Of a stretch of DNA of 64,000 bases, positions 35,029 to 43,136 are shown in pieces. The DNA comes from Pontibacter sp. FD36. Lineage in GTDB: Bacteria > Bacteroidota > Bacteroidia > Cytophagales > Hymenobacteraceae. How positions within the stretch are numbered: position 1 is the first letter of the stretch; the number at the start of each line of letters is the position of its first letter. A program made the position numbers and the translations under genes. Location of the stretch: positions 218,265 through 282,264 of the forward strand of contig NZ_JADPMP010000009.1 in NCBI RefSeq assembly GCF_015686655.1, given 5' to 3'. The notes beneath the pieces are model-generated. The model made no database searches and was not told the DNA's origin. It saw nothing but the letters and a program-made list of their open reading frames with translations.

Positions 35029-35994
35029 TTATTGGTTCCGGCGCTCATCTGCAGCCTCGGCTATACTTTCGGGGCGAGTGGGCGTCAGCATAAATTGCTT
35101 GTAAAGGTAATAGATTAAGGCTGCACTCAGCACCGCCGATATCAAAATGGTCATGATCGGCATCGGCTCCGTCGACTCTACATTAAAATCGATAGCGCCC
35201 GTCTGCTGCAGGTATAGCAAAAATACGGTGAAGCCGTTATTGAAGAAGTGCGCCACAATTGGCACCCAGATGTTGCCCGACCATAGGTATAGGTAACCGA
35301 ATAAGGCTCCCAGCAACACACGCGGCACAAAGCCGAAGAACTGCACATGTATAGCTGAGAAAATGATTGCTGCTACCCACACGGCCACATGTGCGTTGCC
35401 GGACCAGCGGTGCACCTGTCGCTGCAGGATGCCTCTGAACACCAGTTCTTCGCCGATGGCAGGTATAACCGCGATCACGAGCAGGCCCATCAGCAGGCGC
35501 GGGAACGTCCCGAAGTTGGCAATCAGTTTCGTAAGCTCGGCCAGTTCATCTTCTTTGGCACGGGCCCACTCTTCAAAGCCTTTCATGAAATCCGGCAGGG
35601 AGAGCTCGGCATTCCAGTTGATGATCAATGAGTTGGCTGGCATGATAAAAACAACCAGGAAGCCCGCCAAAAGTAAAATTGTTGGCAAAGGAAGCTTTTT
35701 CCAGTTCAGATAGTGGTCGATGTTCACACCCGCCAGACGCAGCATCAAAAGTGGTCCGAGTACGAAAGAGCAGAACTGTACTAGGCCCTGAAAGAGTAGA
35801 AGTGCGTCGGCTGCTTCCGGATGTTCAGTCGGATTAGCCAGCAAATTAGTCAGGTCCATCACCTCTATTCCGAGCACCGCATTTACCAGCACCAGGTATA
35901 GGAAACTGGCCACAAAATAGCCGCCCAGCATGAATGCCAGCAACAATAGCAGAACTAAAAGTGGGTGTCGGTCTTCGGAGATGAAACCTTTCAT
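35029..35994 (-). CDS. CPBP-family intramembrane glutamic endopeptidase
   Basis: A 321-residue multi-spanning protein. The CPBP (Abi/Rce1-like) motifs are intact: AIGEELVFRGILQRQV with the glutamate pair and arginine, a following FxxxH-type motif within IFSAIHVQFFGFVPRVLLGALFG, and a third motif HFFNNGFTVF. N-terminal spans around residues 13-35 and 75-140 precede the domain. Family members are prenyl-protein proteases in eukaryotes and immunity or maturation proteins in bacteria; here no bacteriocin gene is near, so a general membrane proteolysis role is more likely. It is first in a pair with cdsA and divergent from dusB, with 53 bp between. Confidence 0.9.
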   Translation of the reverse strand: MKGFISEDRHPLLVLLLLLAFMLGGYFVASFLYLVLVNAVLGIEVMDLTNLLANPTEHPEAADALLLFQGLVQFCSFVLGPLLMLRLAGVNIDHYLNWKKLPLPTILLLAGFLVVFIMPANSLIINWNAELSLPDFMKGFEEWARAKEDELAELTKLIANFGTFPRLLMGLLVIAVIPAIGEELVFRGILQRQVHRWSGNAHVAVWVAAIIFSAIHVQFFGFVPRVLLGALFGYLYLWSGNIWVPIVAHFFNNGFTVFLLYLQQTGAIDFNVESTEPMPIMTILISAVLSAALIYYLYKQFMLTPTRPESIAEAADERRNQ

Positions 35995-36047
35995 AGAGAA
36001 GATTAGGTTTAATTGACGTAAATTTACGTGAAAATTTAACTTTTGCT

Positions 36048-37037
36048 TTGGTAAAGATAGCGAACATAGAACTAGGCGAGTTTCCGCTGCTGCTGGCGCC
36101 GATGGAAGACGTGAGCGATCCGCCTTTCCGAAAAGTGTGCAAGGCCAACGGTGCAGACCTGATGTATACCGAGTTCATCTCTTCTGAGGGTTTGATACGT
36201 GATGCCGCCAAAAGTGTGCAAAAACTTGACATTTTTGACTACGAGCGCCCGATTGGTATTCAGATATTCGGCTCTGACATTGACTCGATGCGTGAAGCCG
36301 CCATTGTGTCGTCGCAGGCCGGACCTGACCTCATTGACATCAACTACGGCTGCCCTGTAAAGAATGTAGCCTGTAAGGGTGCCGGTGCCGCTTTGCTGCG
36401 TGATGTGCCCAAAATGGTGAAGATGACCGAGGAGATCGTGAAGGCCACTCACCTGCCCGTGACGGTGAAGACTCGTCTGGGTTGGGATGAGAATACAAAA
36501 TACATTGTAGAGACTGCTGAAAGACTTCAGGATATCGGTATAAAAGCCCTGAGTATACACGGCCGTACCCGCGTGCAGATGTACAAAGGCGAAGCTGACT
36601 GGAGCCTGATCGCGGAGGTGAAGAATAATCCGCGCATGCATATCCCGATCTTCGGAAACGGTGACATCGACTCTCCGCAGAAGGCGCTGGAGTACAAAAA
36701 CAGGTATGGCGTAGACGGCATCATGATCGGCCGCGCCAGCATCGGTCACCCATGGATCTTCAATGAGATCAAACACTTCATGGCCACCGGCGAAGTACTA
36801 GCACCGCCTACACTGGAAGAGCGCGTGGAAGTATGCCGCCAGCACTTCACGCACTCGCTGGAGTGGAAAGGTGATAAACTAGGCATCTTTGAGATGCGCC
36901 GCCACTACACCAACTACTTCCGTGGCCTGCCGCACTTCAAGCCACTGCGCATGAAACTGGTGCAGTCCGAAGACATCCAGGAAATCTACGACACGCTGGA
37001 CGAGATAGCCCAGACGATGGCGTATGAAGAAGTATAG
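36048..37037 (+). CDS. dusB: tRNA-dihydrouridine synthase, DusB type
   Basis: A 329-residue FMN enzyme reducing uridines in the tRNA D-loop. The start is TTG 36048, giving VKIANIELGEFPLLLAPMED, the canonical DusB beginning; no ATG or GTG is available. Other signatures are PFRKVCKANGADLMYTEF, DINYGCPVKNVACKGAGAALL with the catalytic cysteine, TVKTRLGWD, SIHGRTRVQMYKG and GRASIGHPWIF. It is divergent from the CPBP gene with a very short shared spacer, so the two promoters must overlap. It ends at a hairpin before the EamA gene. Confidence 0.95.
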   Translation: MVKIANIELGEFPLLLAPMEDVSDPPFRKVCKANGADLMYTEFISSEGLIRDAAKSVQKLDIFDYERPIGIQIFGSDIDSMREAAIVSSQAGPDLIDINYGCPVKNVACKGAGAALLRDVPKMVKMTEEIVKATHLPVTVKTRLGWDENTKYIVETAERLQDIGIKALSIHGRTRVQMYKGEADWSLIAEVKNNPRMHIPIFGNGDIDSPQKALEYKNRYGVDGIMIGRASIGHPWIFNEIKHFMATGEVLAPPTLEERVEVCRQHFTHSLEWKGDKLGIFEMRRHYTNYFRGLPHFKPLRMKLVQSEDIQEIYDTLDEIAQTMAYEEV

Positions 37038-37076
37038 GACTCAGAGCGTTTAGGAATTAACGCTTCAGATAAAATT

Positions 37077-37120
37077 AAGGGAGTTGATGTCCGGCATGCA
37101 TGCTGAGACATTAACTCCTT
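37077..37120 (+). terminator. terminator after dusB
   Basis: A 15-bp stem with G-T pairs (AAGGGAGTTGATGTC with GACATTAACTCCTT) encloses a loop holding GCATGCATGC. The 3' arm runs straight into the next promoter box. Confidence 0.75.
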
Positions 37121-37128
37121 TATCTTTG
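37121..37128 (+). promoter_or_regulatory. TAnnTTTG box for the EamA gene
   Basis: TATCTTTG immediately follows the dusB terminator. The predicted transcript would begin near 37135, about 50 nt before the transporter frame. Confidence 0.4.
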
Positions 37129-37149
37129 CAAATGGTTTGAAAGCGATGG

Positions 37150-37186
37150 ATCTCTCAAACTCTTTAACTCTTAAATTCTCAAACTT
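37150..37186. repeat. CT-rich degenerate repeat tract before the EamA gene
   Basis: Repeated CAAACTC/TTAACTCTTAA-like units end in AAACTT directly at the putative start of the transporter frame. They resemble tracts at 28603-28635 and 41785-41845. Confidence 0.4.
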
Positions 37187-38092
37187 ATCAGAACTGTTAC
37201 TACGCCCAAACAGGAGCAAACAGCTACACCGGTTATTGCCTGGGTACTGGTTGTTATACTTGCTCTTATCTGGGGCACATCGTTTATACTTATCAAGAAG
37301 GGACTCGTCGTTTATTCTTCCGACGAACTGGGAGCACTGCGCATGGTCATTGCCTGCGCCGCCCTGCTGCCCTTTGCCATTAAGAACCTTCGCAAAGTAG
37401 AGCCAAGCCGCTGGAAATTTTTGCTTGGCAGCGGTCTGCTGGGCAACTTCTTCCCGGCCTTTCTATTTGCGATTGCCGAAACGCGCCTGGCCAGCGGACT
37501 AGCCGGTGTGCTGAACTCACTTACTGCGCTGTTCACCTTGCTCGTAGGCGCGGCACTGTTTGGCCAGTCCATCACCTGGATGCGTATGCTTGGCATCGTA
37601 ATCGGTATTGCGGGCACGGCCATCCTGATCTTCACAGGCAATGGCAACGCTGAGCTCGACAACATGTACTATGGTCTGTACATCGTGCTGGCCACCATCT
37701 TCTACGGCATCAGCGCCAACATTATCAAGCACCGTCTGCACGGCATGAAGGCTGTTGCCATTTCCAGCCTAGCCTTGCTTACGGTAGGCCCGGTTGCGCT
37801 GGTATACCTGCTCACCACTGATTTTTTCTACAAGCTGCAGCATGTTCCGGGTGCCTGGGAGGCGCTGATGTACATTGCCATACTGGCTGTTTTCAGCACC
37901 GCCATCGCGCTGGTGCTCTTCAATAAGCTGATTCATATCTCCACTACGCTGTTTGCCAGTTCTACTACTTATCTTATACCTGTGGTGGCTCTCATGTGGG
38001 GCGTTCTCGATGGTGAGGTAATTCACTTGTGGCACTACCTCGGCATGGTGGTGATCCTGGCAGGCGTGTTTATTGTGAACAGAGCGCGGTAA
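37187..38092 (+). CDS. EamA/DMT-family transporter, start codon unclear
   Basis: A ten-span drug/metabolite transporter with two EamA repeats. The first begins WVLVVILALIWGTSFILIKKGL; internal landmarks are LPFAIKNLR, FAIAETRLASGLAGVLNSLTALFTLLVG and, in the second half, SSTTYLIPVVALMWGVLDGE. The frame is closed by TAA at 37172-37174 and contains no ATG, GTG or TTG before the first span. The candidate starts are non-canonical (ATT 37175, ATC 37187); the first ATG, 37343, would delete the first two spans. I mark ATC only because it follows the repeat tract. A sequencing error, or a frameshift from the overlapping ATG frame at 37146, is possible. Confidence 0.75.
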   Translation: MRTVTTPKQEQTATPVIAWVLVVILALIWGTSFILIKKGLVVYSSDELGALRMVIACAALLPFAIKNLRKVEPSRWKFLLGSGLLGNFFPAFLFAIAETRLASGLAGVLNSLTALFTLLVGAALFGQSITWMRMLGIVIGIAGTAILIFTGNGNAELDNMYYGLYIVLATIFYGISANIIKHRLHGMKAVAISSLALLTVGPVALVYLLTTDFFYKLQHVPGAWEALMYIAILAVFSTAIALVLFNKLIHISTTLFASSTTYLIPVVALMWGVLDGEVIHLWHYLGMVVILAGVFIVNRAR

Positions 38093-38114
38093 ATCTACGC
38101 CATACCTGATACCG

Positions 38115-38150
38115 ACAGCCCCTGTGCCACCGGCGCATGGGCTGTTTTCT
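38115..38150 (+). terminator. terminator after the EamA gene
   Basis: The ACAGCCC/GGGCTGT stem with an inner TGTGCC/GGCGCA pairing is followed by TTTTCTTTT, 25 bp past the stop. Confidence 0.8.
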
Positions 38151-38242
38151 TTTCTAAAGCCGCCTTCCGCCAATATCAGAATTTTCTAATCTCTCAATAA
38201 TTTACTTACTTAAGGGTTTACAAGAACCGACCCTACAACCAC

Positions 38243-40231
38243 ATGAGGTTATTACAGACCCTTTTGAGTCTTGCGCTGCTGATGTTTCTCTCCTTTCAGA
38301 CGATGGCGCAGGAAGATAGCACAGAGTTAGCCATAGAAGAATTCAGACTGCAGGCCGTCAACGATACGGCTTTTACCCTGCGCACCACCAACGAGGCGGG
38401 CAATCTGGTCAAGTATAGCGGACCGCTGCCTGTGCGCATCAACGGCAACCTGCAGGAGATCAGCTTCACCGAAGGTGAGGCCCGCTTCTCACTTCCCCAA
38501 AAGGCCAATCTGATACAGGTGAGCGCTAACGTGGGCACCCACACCATCGCCCGCCTTTACCGCCTCGATGCCGAAGCCGAGCACGGGGTGCACCGCTTCC
38601 CGATGTGGCTCTCTATTCTACCACCACTTATTGCCATCATTTTGGCCCTTATTTTCAGAGAGGTGCTACTCGCTCTTTTTGCAGGTATATGGGTGGGTGG
38701 CTTTGTGATCTACGGCATGTCCGTTAGGGCTTTTTTTACGGGTCTGCTCGCTGTAGCCGATACCTACCTGGTCAGCGCCATGACCGATACGGACCACATT
38801 GCCGTAATCCTGTTCTCGATGCTGATCGGTGGCATGGTAGCTATTATCTCCAAAAATGGAGGGATGGCGGGAGTTGTGAACAAATTATCCCGCTACGCAC
38901 GCTCGGCCCGGAGTTCACAGTTGGTGACTTGGGTATTGGGTATTGCTATTTTTTTCGACGACTACGCCAACACTCTGATTGTCGGCAACACCATGCGTCC
39001 TGTTACTGACAAGCATCGCATCTCCCGCGAAAAGCTAGCTTATATTGTGGATAGTACCGCCGCCCCTGTGGCTGCCATCGCTTTCGTAACGACCTGGGTT
39101 GGGGCTGAGCTTGGCTATATTAAAGATGCTGCCACCACCCTAGGTATAGAGGAGGGCGCTTATTCGCTGTTTTTCCACTCGCTGGAGTACGCCTACTATC
39201 CGGTGCTGACACTGGTGTTTATGTTTATGCTGATCTGGATGAACCGCGACTATGGATTGATGCAAAAAGCTGAAGAGCGAGCCCGCACCACCGGCGCTGT
39301 GAGCAACCACCGCCCCGACAGCCGCAGCGAAGCCCGCCAGCAGCAGGAAATGGCCGAGTTCGAAGCTATCGATCCAGACCGAAGCCGTGCCTTCAATGCG
39401 CTTATACCTGTGCTGGTGGTTATCTTCGGCACTGTGATTGGCCTGCTCTATACCGGCTACAACCCTGATACCTGGGCCGACCAAAGCATCGGTTTCTTCC
39501 GCAAGCTCTCCATGACCATAGGTGACTCCAACTCATATACTGCACTGATCTGGGCCTCACTATCGGGTGTGGTCGTGGCGATAGCGCTTACGGTGAGCCA
39601 GCGTATCATGAGTCTGTATGAAACTATGGAGTCGCTGGTGACGGGCTTTAAGACGATGCTTCCGGCCATGCTCATCCTGGTGCTAGCCTGGTCACTGGCG
39701 CAGGTTACCAAGGAGCTTTACACCGCCGAGTACCTGACCTCGCTCTTTTCGGGCAACGTGTCGCCTCGCTGGTTACCTGAGATCACCTTCTTCCTAGCTG
39801 CCATCATCGCATTTTCAACCGGATCGAGCTGGGGCACCATGGCTATTCTGTACCCCCTGATGCTGCCCGCTGCCTGGTACGTGAGCCAGCAGCATGGCAT
39901 GAGCGTAGAGGAAACCATGCCGATCATGTACAATGTGATTTCGGTGGTGTTGGCTGGTGCCGTATTCGGTGACCACTGCTCCCCTATCTCTGATACGACC
40001 ATTCTCAGCTCACTTGCCTCTGGCTGCAACCACATCGACCACGTAAAAACCCAGTTGCCTTATGCCGTTACGGTGGCACTGGTAGCCAACCTGGTTTGCA
40101 CCTCGCTCTCCAGCTGGGGAGTGCACTGGTTCCTGGTATACATCATAGGAGCCGTTATACTTTGGGGTATTATCAAGCTGTTTGGCAAGAAAAACGAGTA
40201 TGAACCCATCGCAGCGGAGGTACCAGTTTGA
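38243..40231 (+). CDS. NhaC-family Na+/H+ antiporter with extracytoplasmic N-terminal domain
   Basis: A 662-residue protein. Residues 1-22 form a cleavable-looking signal (ending QTMAQ), followed by about 95 residues of beta-rich, non-membrane sequence and then the antiporter from about residue 118 on. The antiporter part has many spans, with DDYANTLIVGNTMRPVTD, STAAPVAAIAFVTTWVG, FSTGSSWGTMAILYPL and FGDHCSPISDTTI, all typical of NhaC/YuiF-like proteins. A charged cytoplasmic loop lies at about 340-385. Most NhaC proteins begin directly with membrane spans, so the N-terminal addition is notable. The ion specificity is inferred from the family. Confidence 0.9.
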   Translation: MRLLQTLLSLALLMFLSFQTMAQEDSTELAIEEFRLQAVNDTAFTLRTTNEAGNLVKYSGPLPVRINGNLQEISFTEGEARFSLPQKANLIQVSANVGTHTIARLYRLDAEAEHGVHRFPMWLSILPPLIAIILALIFREVLLALFAGIWVGGFVIYGMSVRAFFTGLLAVADTYLVSAMTDTDHIAVILFSMLIGGMVAIISKNGGMAGVVNKLSRYARSARSSQLVTWVLGIAIFFDDYANTLIVGNTMRPVTDKHRISREKLAYIVDSTAAPVAAIAFVTTWVGAELGYIKDAATTLGIEEGAYSLFFHSLEYAYYPVLTLVFMFMLIWMNRDYGLMQKAEERARTTGAVSNHRPDSRSEARQQQEMAEFEAIDPDRSRAFNALIPVLVVIFGTVIGLLYTGYNPDTWADQSIGFFRKLSMTIGDSNSYTALIWASLSGVVVAIALTVSQRIMSLYETMESLVTGFKTMLPAMLILVLAWSLAQVTKELYTAEYLTSLFSGNVSPRWLPEITFFLAAIIAFSTGSSWGTMAILYPLMLPAAWYVSQQHGMSVEETMPIMYNVISVVLAGAVFGDHCSPISDTTILSSLASGCNHIDHVKTQLPYAVTVALVANLVCTSLSSWGVHWFLVYIIGAVILWGIIKLFGKKNEYEPIAAEVPV

Positions 40232-40252
40232 GTTTAAAAAAGCAGAGAGCCT

Positions 40253-40705
40253 ATGATTCCAAAATTGCAACCACGAGCGGATGTAGTGCAGTCTGAAAAA
40301 CTGACAAGGGAGTTTGATGACATGCAAAGGTTGATAGATGCCCTAAACAGCAAAGAGATACCTGAAGGTATAGCTACCGCCATTACACAACAGCTAGAGC
40401 CGCTCAACAGCCAAGGTATTCCAGCGGAACAGTATACGGCAAGACTAAAGGAAACCCGCAGTTCCATCCTCAAGCTCGTGGAAAAGCAGTTGAAACTGGT
40501 GCCTCAAAAGCATCATCAAAAGTTATGGATGGCTCTGGGTATGACAGCACTAGGACTTCCTTTCGGTGTCGTGTTTGCATTAATGCTGAAAAACTTCGCT
40601 TTCCTTGGACTGGGCATGCCAATTGGGATGGGCATAGGTATAGGCGTTGGTACTAAGCTGGACGAGCAAGCCAAAGCTGAAGGTCGACAATTGGATTTGG
40701 AGTAG
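40253..40705 (+). CDS. membrane protein of unknown function
   Basis: A 150-residue protein that follows the NhaC gene by 21 bp and is almost certainly co-transcribed. Residues 1-85 are hydrophilic and helical (EKLTREFDDMQRLIDALN, then RLKETRSSILKLVEKQLKLV) and may form a coiled coil. Two short spans follow at about 92-108 and 115-131, rich in Gly and Met (GLGMPIGMGIGIGVG), and then a charged tail. No family recognised. The operon position suggests an accessory role for the antiporter, which is inference only. Confidence 0.6.
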   Translation: MIPKLQPRADVVQSEKLTREFDDMQRLIDALNSKEIPEGIATAITQQLEPLNSQGIPAEQYTARLKETRSSILKLVEKQLKLVPQKHHQKLWMALGMTALGLPFGVVFALMLKNFAFLGLGMPIGMGIGIGVGTKLDEQAKAEGRQLDLE

Positions 40706-40734
40706 GTTGAAGCTTATACTCCTCTTACCTCAAA

Positions 40735-41670
40735 CTAGAAATCCAATCGGTAAAAGTCATGCACCACAGTGCGGGCGCCGTAACTTTCTTTGTAACTCGC
40801 CAAACCCTCGTTCAGGTATAGCCCCTGCTGCTCTGTAGAGATGCCGAAACTGAAATACTTTTTGTGCGGGTATACCTTATTTATAAGGTGATCAATCAGC
40901 ACGTGAGCAGCGCCTTGTTCCTGGGCTCGTTCGCTTGCACCAATGTATTGGCAGTGGGCCACGCCAGCAGTTTCGTATACCAAAGCTCCGGCCAGGAGTT
41001 CACTCTCCTGCTTTATGATGTAAAGGCTGATGTCCTTAGGGAAAAATTGCGCTAGTTTCTCTACCTCAGCTGCTGTATGCACAGGTTGCAGCTTGTGCCT
41101 GCTTTCAAGCTGTGTAGTTACCAACTGCATAAATTCCGCGTAATCTTCTGAGCGCTTCACCTCCCATTCATGGCTTTTGCACTGTGACAGGCGCCAACGC
41201 CGGTCTTTGCTATACCTGACAGGCTGCCCTAAGTCAACAACAGAGTTTACATCCCGGCGATATAGAACAGCGCCATACCTAAACAGGGCATACAGATCTT
41301 CCTCGGCTGGCACTTGGTGGTAGATGTGCGGTATAGTCTTATAATAAAGTGACTTGAAATGCTGTTCCCGGCTATACCTGATCAAAGCATCGAACACCTG
41401 CAACATCAGTGAGGCCTTCATCTTATGGCCACTTATCACACCCCCGTAACTTAAGCCGGCATGTGAGTGCAGTTCATTGTTAGTGGTATTAGCTGGCAGC
41501 ACTGCCACCAGTTTGTCTTTATAATAGAAAAGGAGCGAATGATCCTCGAAGCGGTCAGCATGATATTCCATGTAATCGCGCATAAACAGGAACGTGCCGT
41601 TTTTGGACGCCTTTATAAAAGCATCCCATTCCGACTTATACCTAGCACTATACCTGACGACTGTAACCAT
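40735..41670 (-). CDS. FemAB/GNAT-like acyltransferase
   Basis: A 311-residue soluble protein made of two GNAT-like halves. The N-terminal half contains WDAFIKASKNGTFLFMRDYMEYH and the C-terminal half ELLAGALVYETAGVAHCQYIGASERAQEQGA, followed by ISTEQQGLYLNEGLASYKESYG. This is the layout of FemAB-like or 'peptidoglycan bridge/lipid' acyltransferases often found with polysaccharide genes in Bacteroidota. No catalytic residue can be assigned, and the acyl donor and acceptor are unknown. The gene is convergent with the NhaC operon and contains or abuts several copies of the AGGTATA motif. Confidence 0.72.
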   Translation of the reverse strand: MVTVVRYSARYKSEWDAFIKASKNGTFLFMRDYMEYHADRFEDHSLLFYYKDKLVAVLPANTTNNELHSHAGLSYGGVISGHKMKASLMLQVFDALIRYSREQHFKSLYYKTIPHIYHQVPAEEDLYALFRYGAVLYRRDVNSVVDLGQPVRYSKDRRWRLSQCKSHEWEVKRSEDYAEFMQLVTTQLESRHKLQPVHTAAEVEKLAQFFPKDISLYIIKQESELLAGALVYETAGVAHCQYIGASERAQEQGAAHVLIDHLINKVYPHKKYFSFGISTEQQGLYLNEGLASYKESYGARTVVHDFYRLDF

Positions 41671-41784
41671 TTCTTCACAAAAACTAAAAGCGTATCACGA
41701 CACACTATTAAGCAGCACGATTCTCCAGCATAAACCAGCCCTCTATCTACCCCTTGACAAATGCTCGCGCCTATGAGCACCTTC

Positions 41785-41845
41785 TAATTTTTAACTCCAG
41801 ACTTTCTACCTCCTAAAATCCTAAACTCCAAAATTCCTAACTTAA
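41785..41845. repeat. CT-rich degenerate repeat tract
   Basis: Repeated ACTCC/TCCTAAA units end CCTAACTT in the gap between the acyltransferase start and the histidine-kinase stop. It resembles the tracts before ribD and the EamA gene. Confidence 0.4.
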
Positions 41846-41847
41846 CG

Positions 41848-43023
41848 CTACCTATTCAGCACGATCCTAAAAGTGGTACCTTTTCCGATTTCAGAGGACT
41901 TGACATAGAGCCTGCCTGCATGGTAGTTGTCAATGATGCGCTTGGCTAGTGCCAGTCCCAGTCCCCAGCCCCTCTTCTTGGTGGTAAAGCCAGGCAAGAA
42001 GACCGAGTCCATCTTGCTTTTAGGTATACCCTTGCCTGTATCGCTAATGTCGAGTGCGACCTGGCTCTTGCCTAGTAGCGAGAGTTGCAGCCGGATACTA
42101 CCGCGGCCCTCCATCGCATCCACAGCATTTTTACAGATGTTTTCGATTACCCAGTCGAAGAGCGGCACGTTGATTTTGGCCGTGATATCAGGTGCGAAGT
42201 TAGAAATTACGCTAAAATCAACCTTACTTGAGATCCGGTTCTGCAAGTAGTTGATGGCATTCTCTGTCACTTGCAGTACGTTCTCGTCACGCAACAGCGG
42301 CACTGACCCGATATTGGAGAAACGCTCTGTGATAATCTCCAGACGGCGAATGTCCTTCCAGAGCTCGGCCGTGATGGGCTCATTTTCGAATTTCGGGCTG
42401 GACTTCATGTATTCGTACCAAGCCATCAGAGAAGAAAGTGGCGTGCCCAGTTGGTGCGCAGTTTCTTTTGCCAGACCGACCCATACCCTATTTTGCTCCG
42501 CCTTGCGGGAGTAACTGAAAGCAAAGTAAGCCATCAGTGCAAAACAGGCAATAACCATCAACTGCACATAAGGATAGTAGCGCAGCTGCGATAGCAGGGC
42601 CGAGTCTTTGTAGAAAACGTAATTTTCAGAACCCTCTGCCCAAGGCACTATGATCGGAGCGTGCTGTGCCTTCATGCGGGCAATTTCGCGCTGCAGCAGC
42701 TCATTTTTGCGGTTTTCTGAAATGTTTTCGGGAAGATCGATGTTCTTAAAATCGAGAATATTTTCGTGCTCGTCAGTAAGAATAACAGGTATGGTATGGT
42801 TAGAGGACAGAATTTCTTCTTCAATGAATACGATGTTATCGTCGCTGGGAGCATTGATCATATAGCGCAGGCCTTTGGCGTAGAGCTGCACCAATTCTTG
42901 CTCTCTTTCAGACAATTTGCTCACTAATACGTTAGTGTACGTAATGGTAACCGCCCCAATAATGAGCGCGACAATGACGACAAGAAACTTTATTCTGTTT
43001 TTCTGGGCGTAAATGGGAATCAT
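41848..43023 (-). CDS. sensor histidine kinase
   Basis: A 391-residue membrane kinase. Two spans (about 12-32 and 152-171) bracket a periplasmic sensor of 115 residues with no recognised fold. The cytoplasmic part has an H-box with H190 in KETAHQLGTPLSSL, an N-box NICKNAVDAMEG, the G1 box DTGKGIPKSKM and G2 GWGLGLALAKR. The 'AHQLGTPLSS' H-box is typical of one Bacteroidota kinase group. No response-regulator gene is next to it, so the partner is unknown. It is divergent from hemA with 113 bp between starts. Confidence 0.9.
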   Translation of the reverse strand: MIPIYAQKNRIKFLVVIVALIIGAVTITYTNVLVSKLSEREQELVQLYAKGLRYMINAPSDDNIVFIEEEILSSNHTIPVILTDEHENILDFKNIDLPENISENRKNELLQREIARMKAQHAPIIVPWAEGSENYVFYKDSALLSQLRYYPYVQLMVIACFALMAYFAFSYSRKAEQNRVWVGLAKETAHQLGTPLSSLMAWYEYMKSSPKFENEPITAELWKDIRRLEIITERFSNIGSVPLLRDENVLQVTENAINYLQNRISSKVDFSVISNFAPDITAKINVPLFDWVIENICKNAVDAMEGRGSIRLQLSLLGKSQVALDISDTGKGIPKSKMDSVFLPGFTTKKRGWGLGLALAKRIIDNYHAGRLYVKSSEIGKGTTFRIVLNR

Positions 43024-43103
43024 GCGGTGGCGCGAAAATTATCTGAAATTAGTATAAATTAATTAATAAGGGCAAGGAAGTTTCATTTTAATCATCAATA
43101 CAG

Positions 43104-43111
43104 TAATTTTG
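43104..43111 (+). promoter_or_regulatory. TAnnTTTG box for hemA
   Basis: TAATTTTG lies 26 bp before the hemA ATG, giving a short leader of about 20 nt. Confidence 0.5.
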
Positions 43112-43136
43112 CACTTTAGTATTCCGAACGTAAGTT

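Noticed and set aside
37137..37400. 87-codon ATG-started frame overlapping the EamA N-terminus
   Set aside because: Its sequence lacks membrane character and runs across the EamA spans in another phase; it matters only as a possible frameshift partner.
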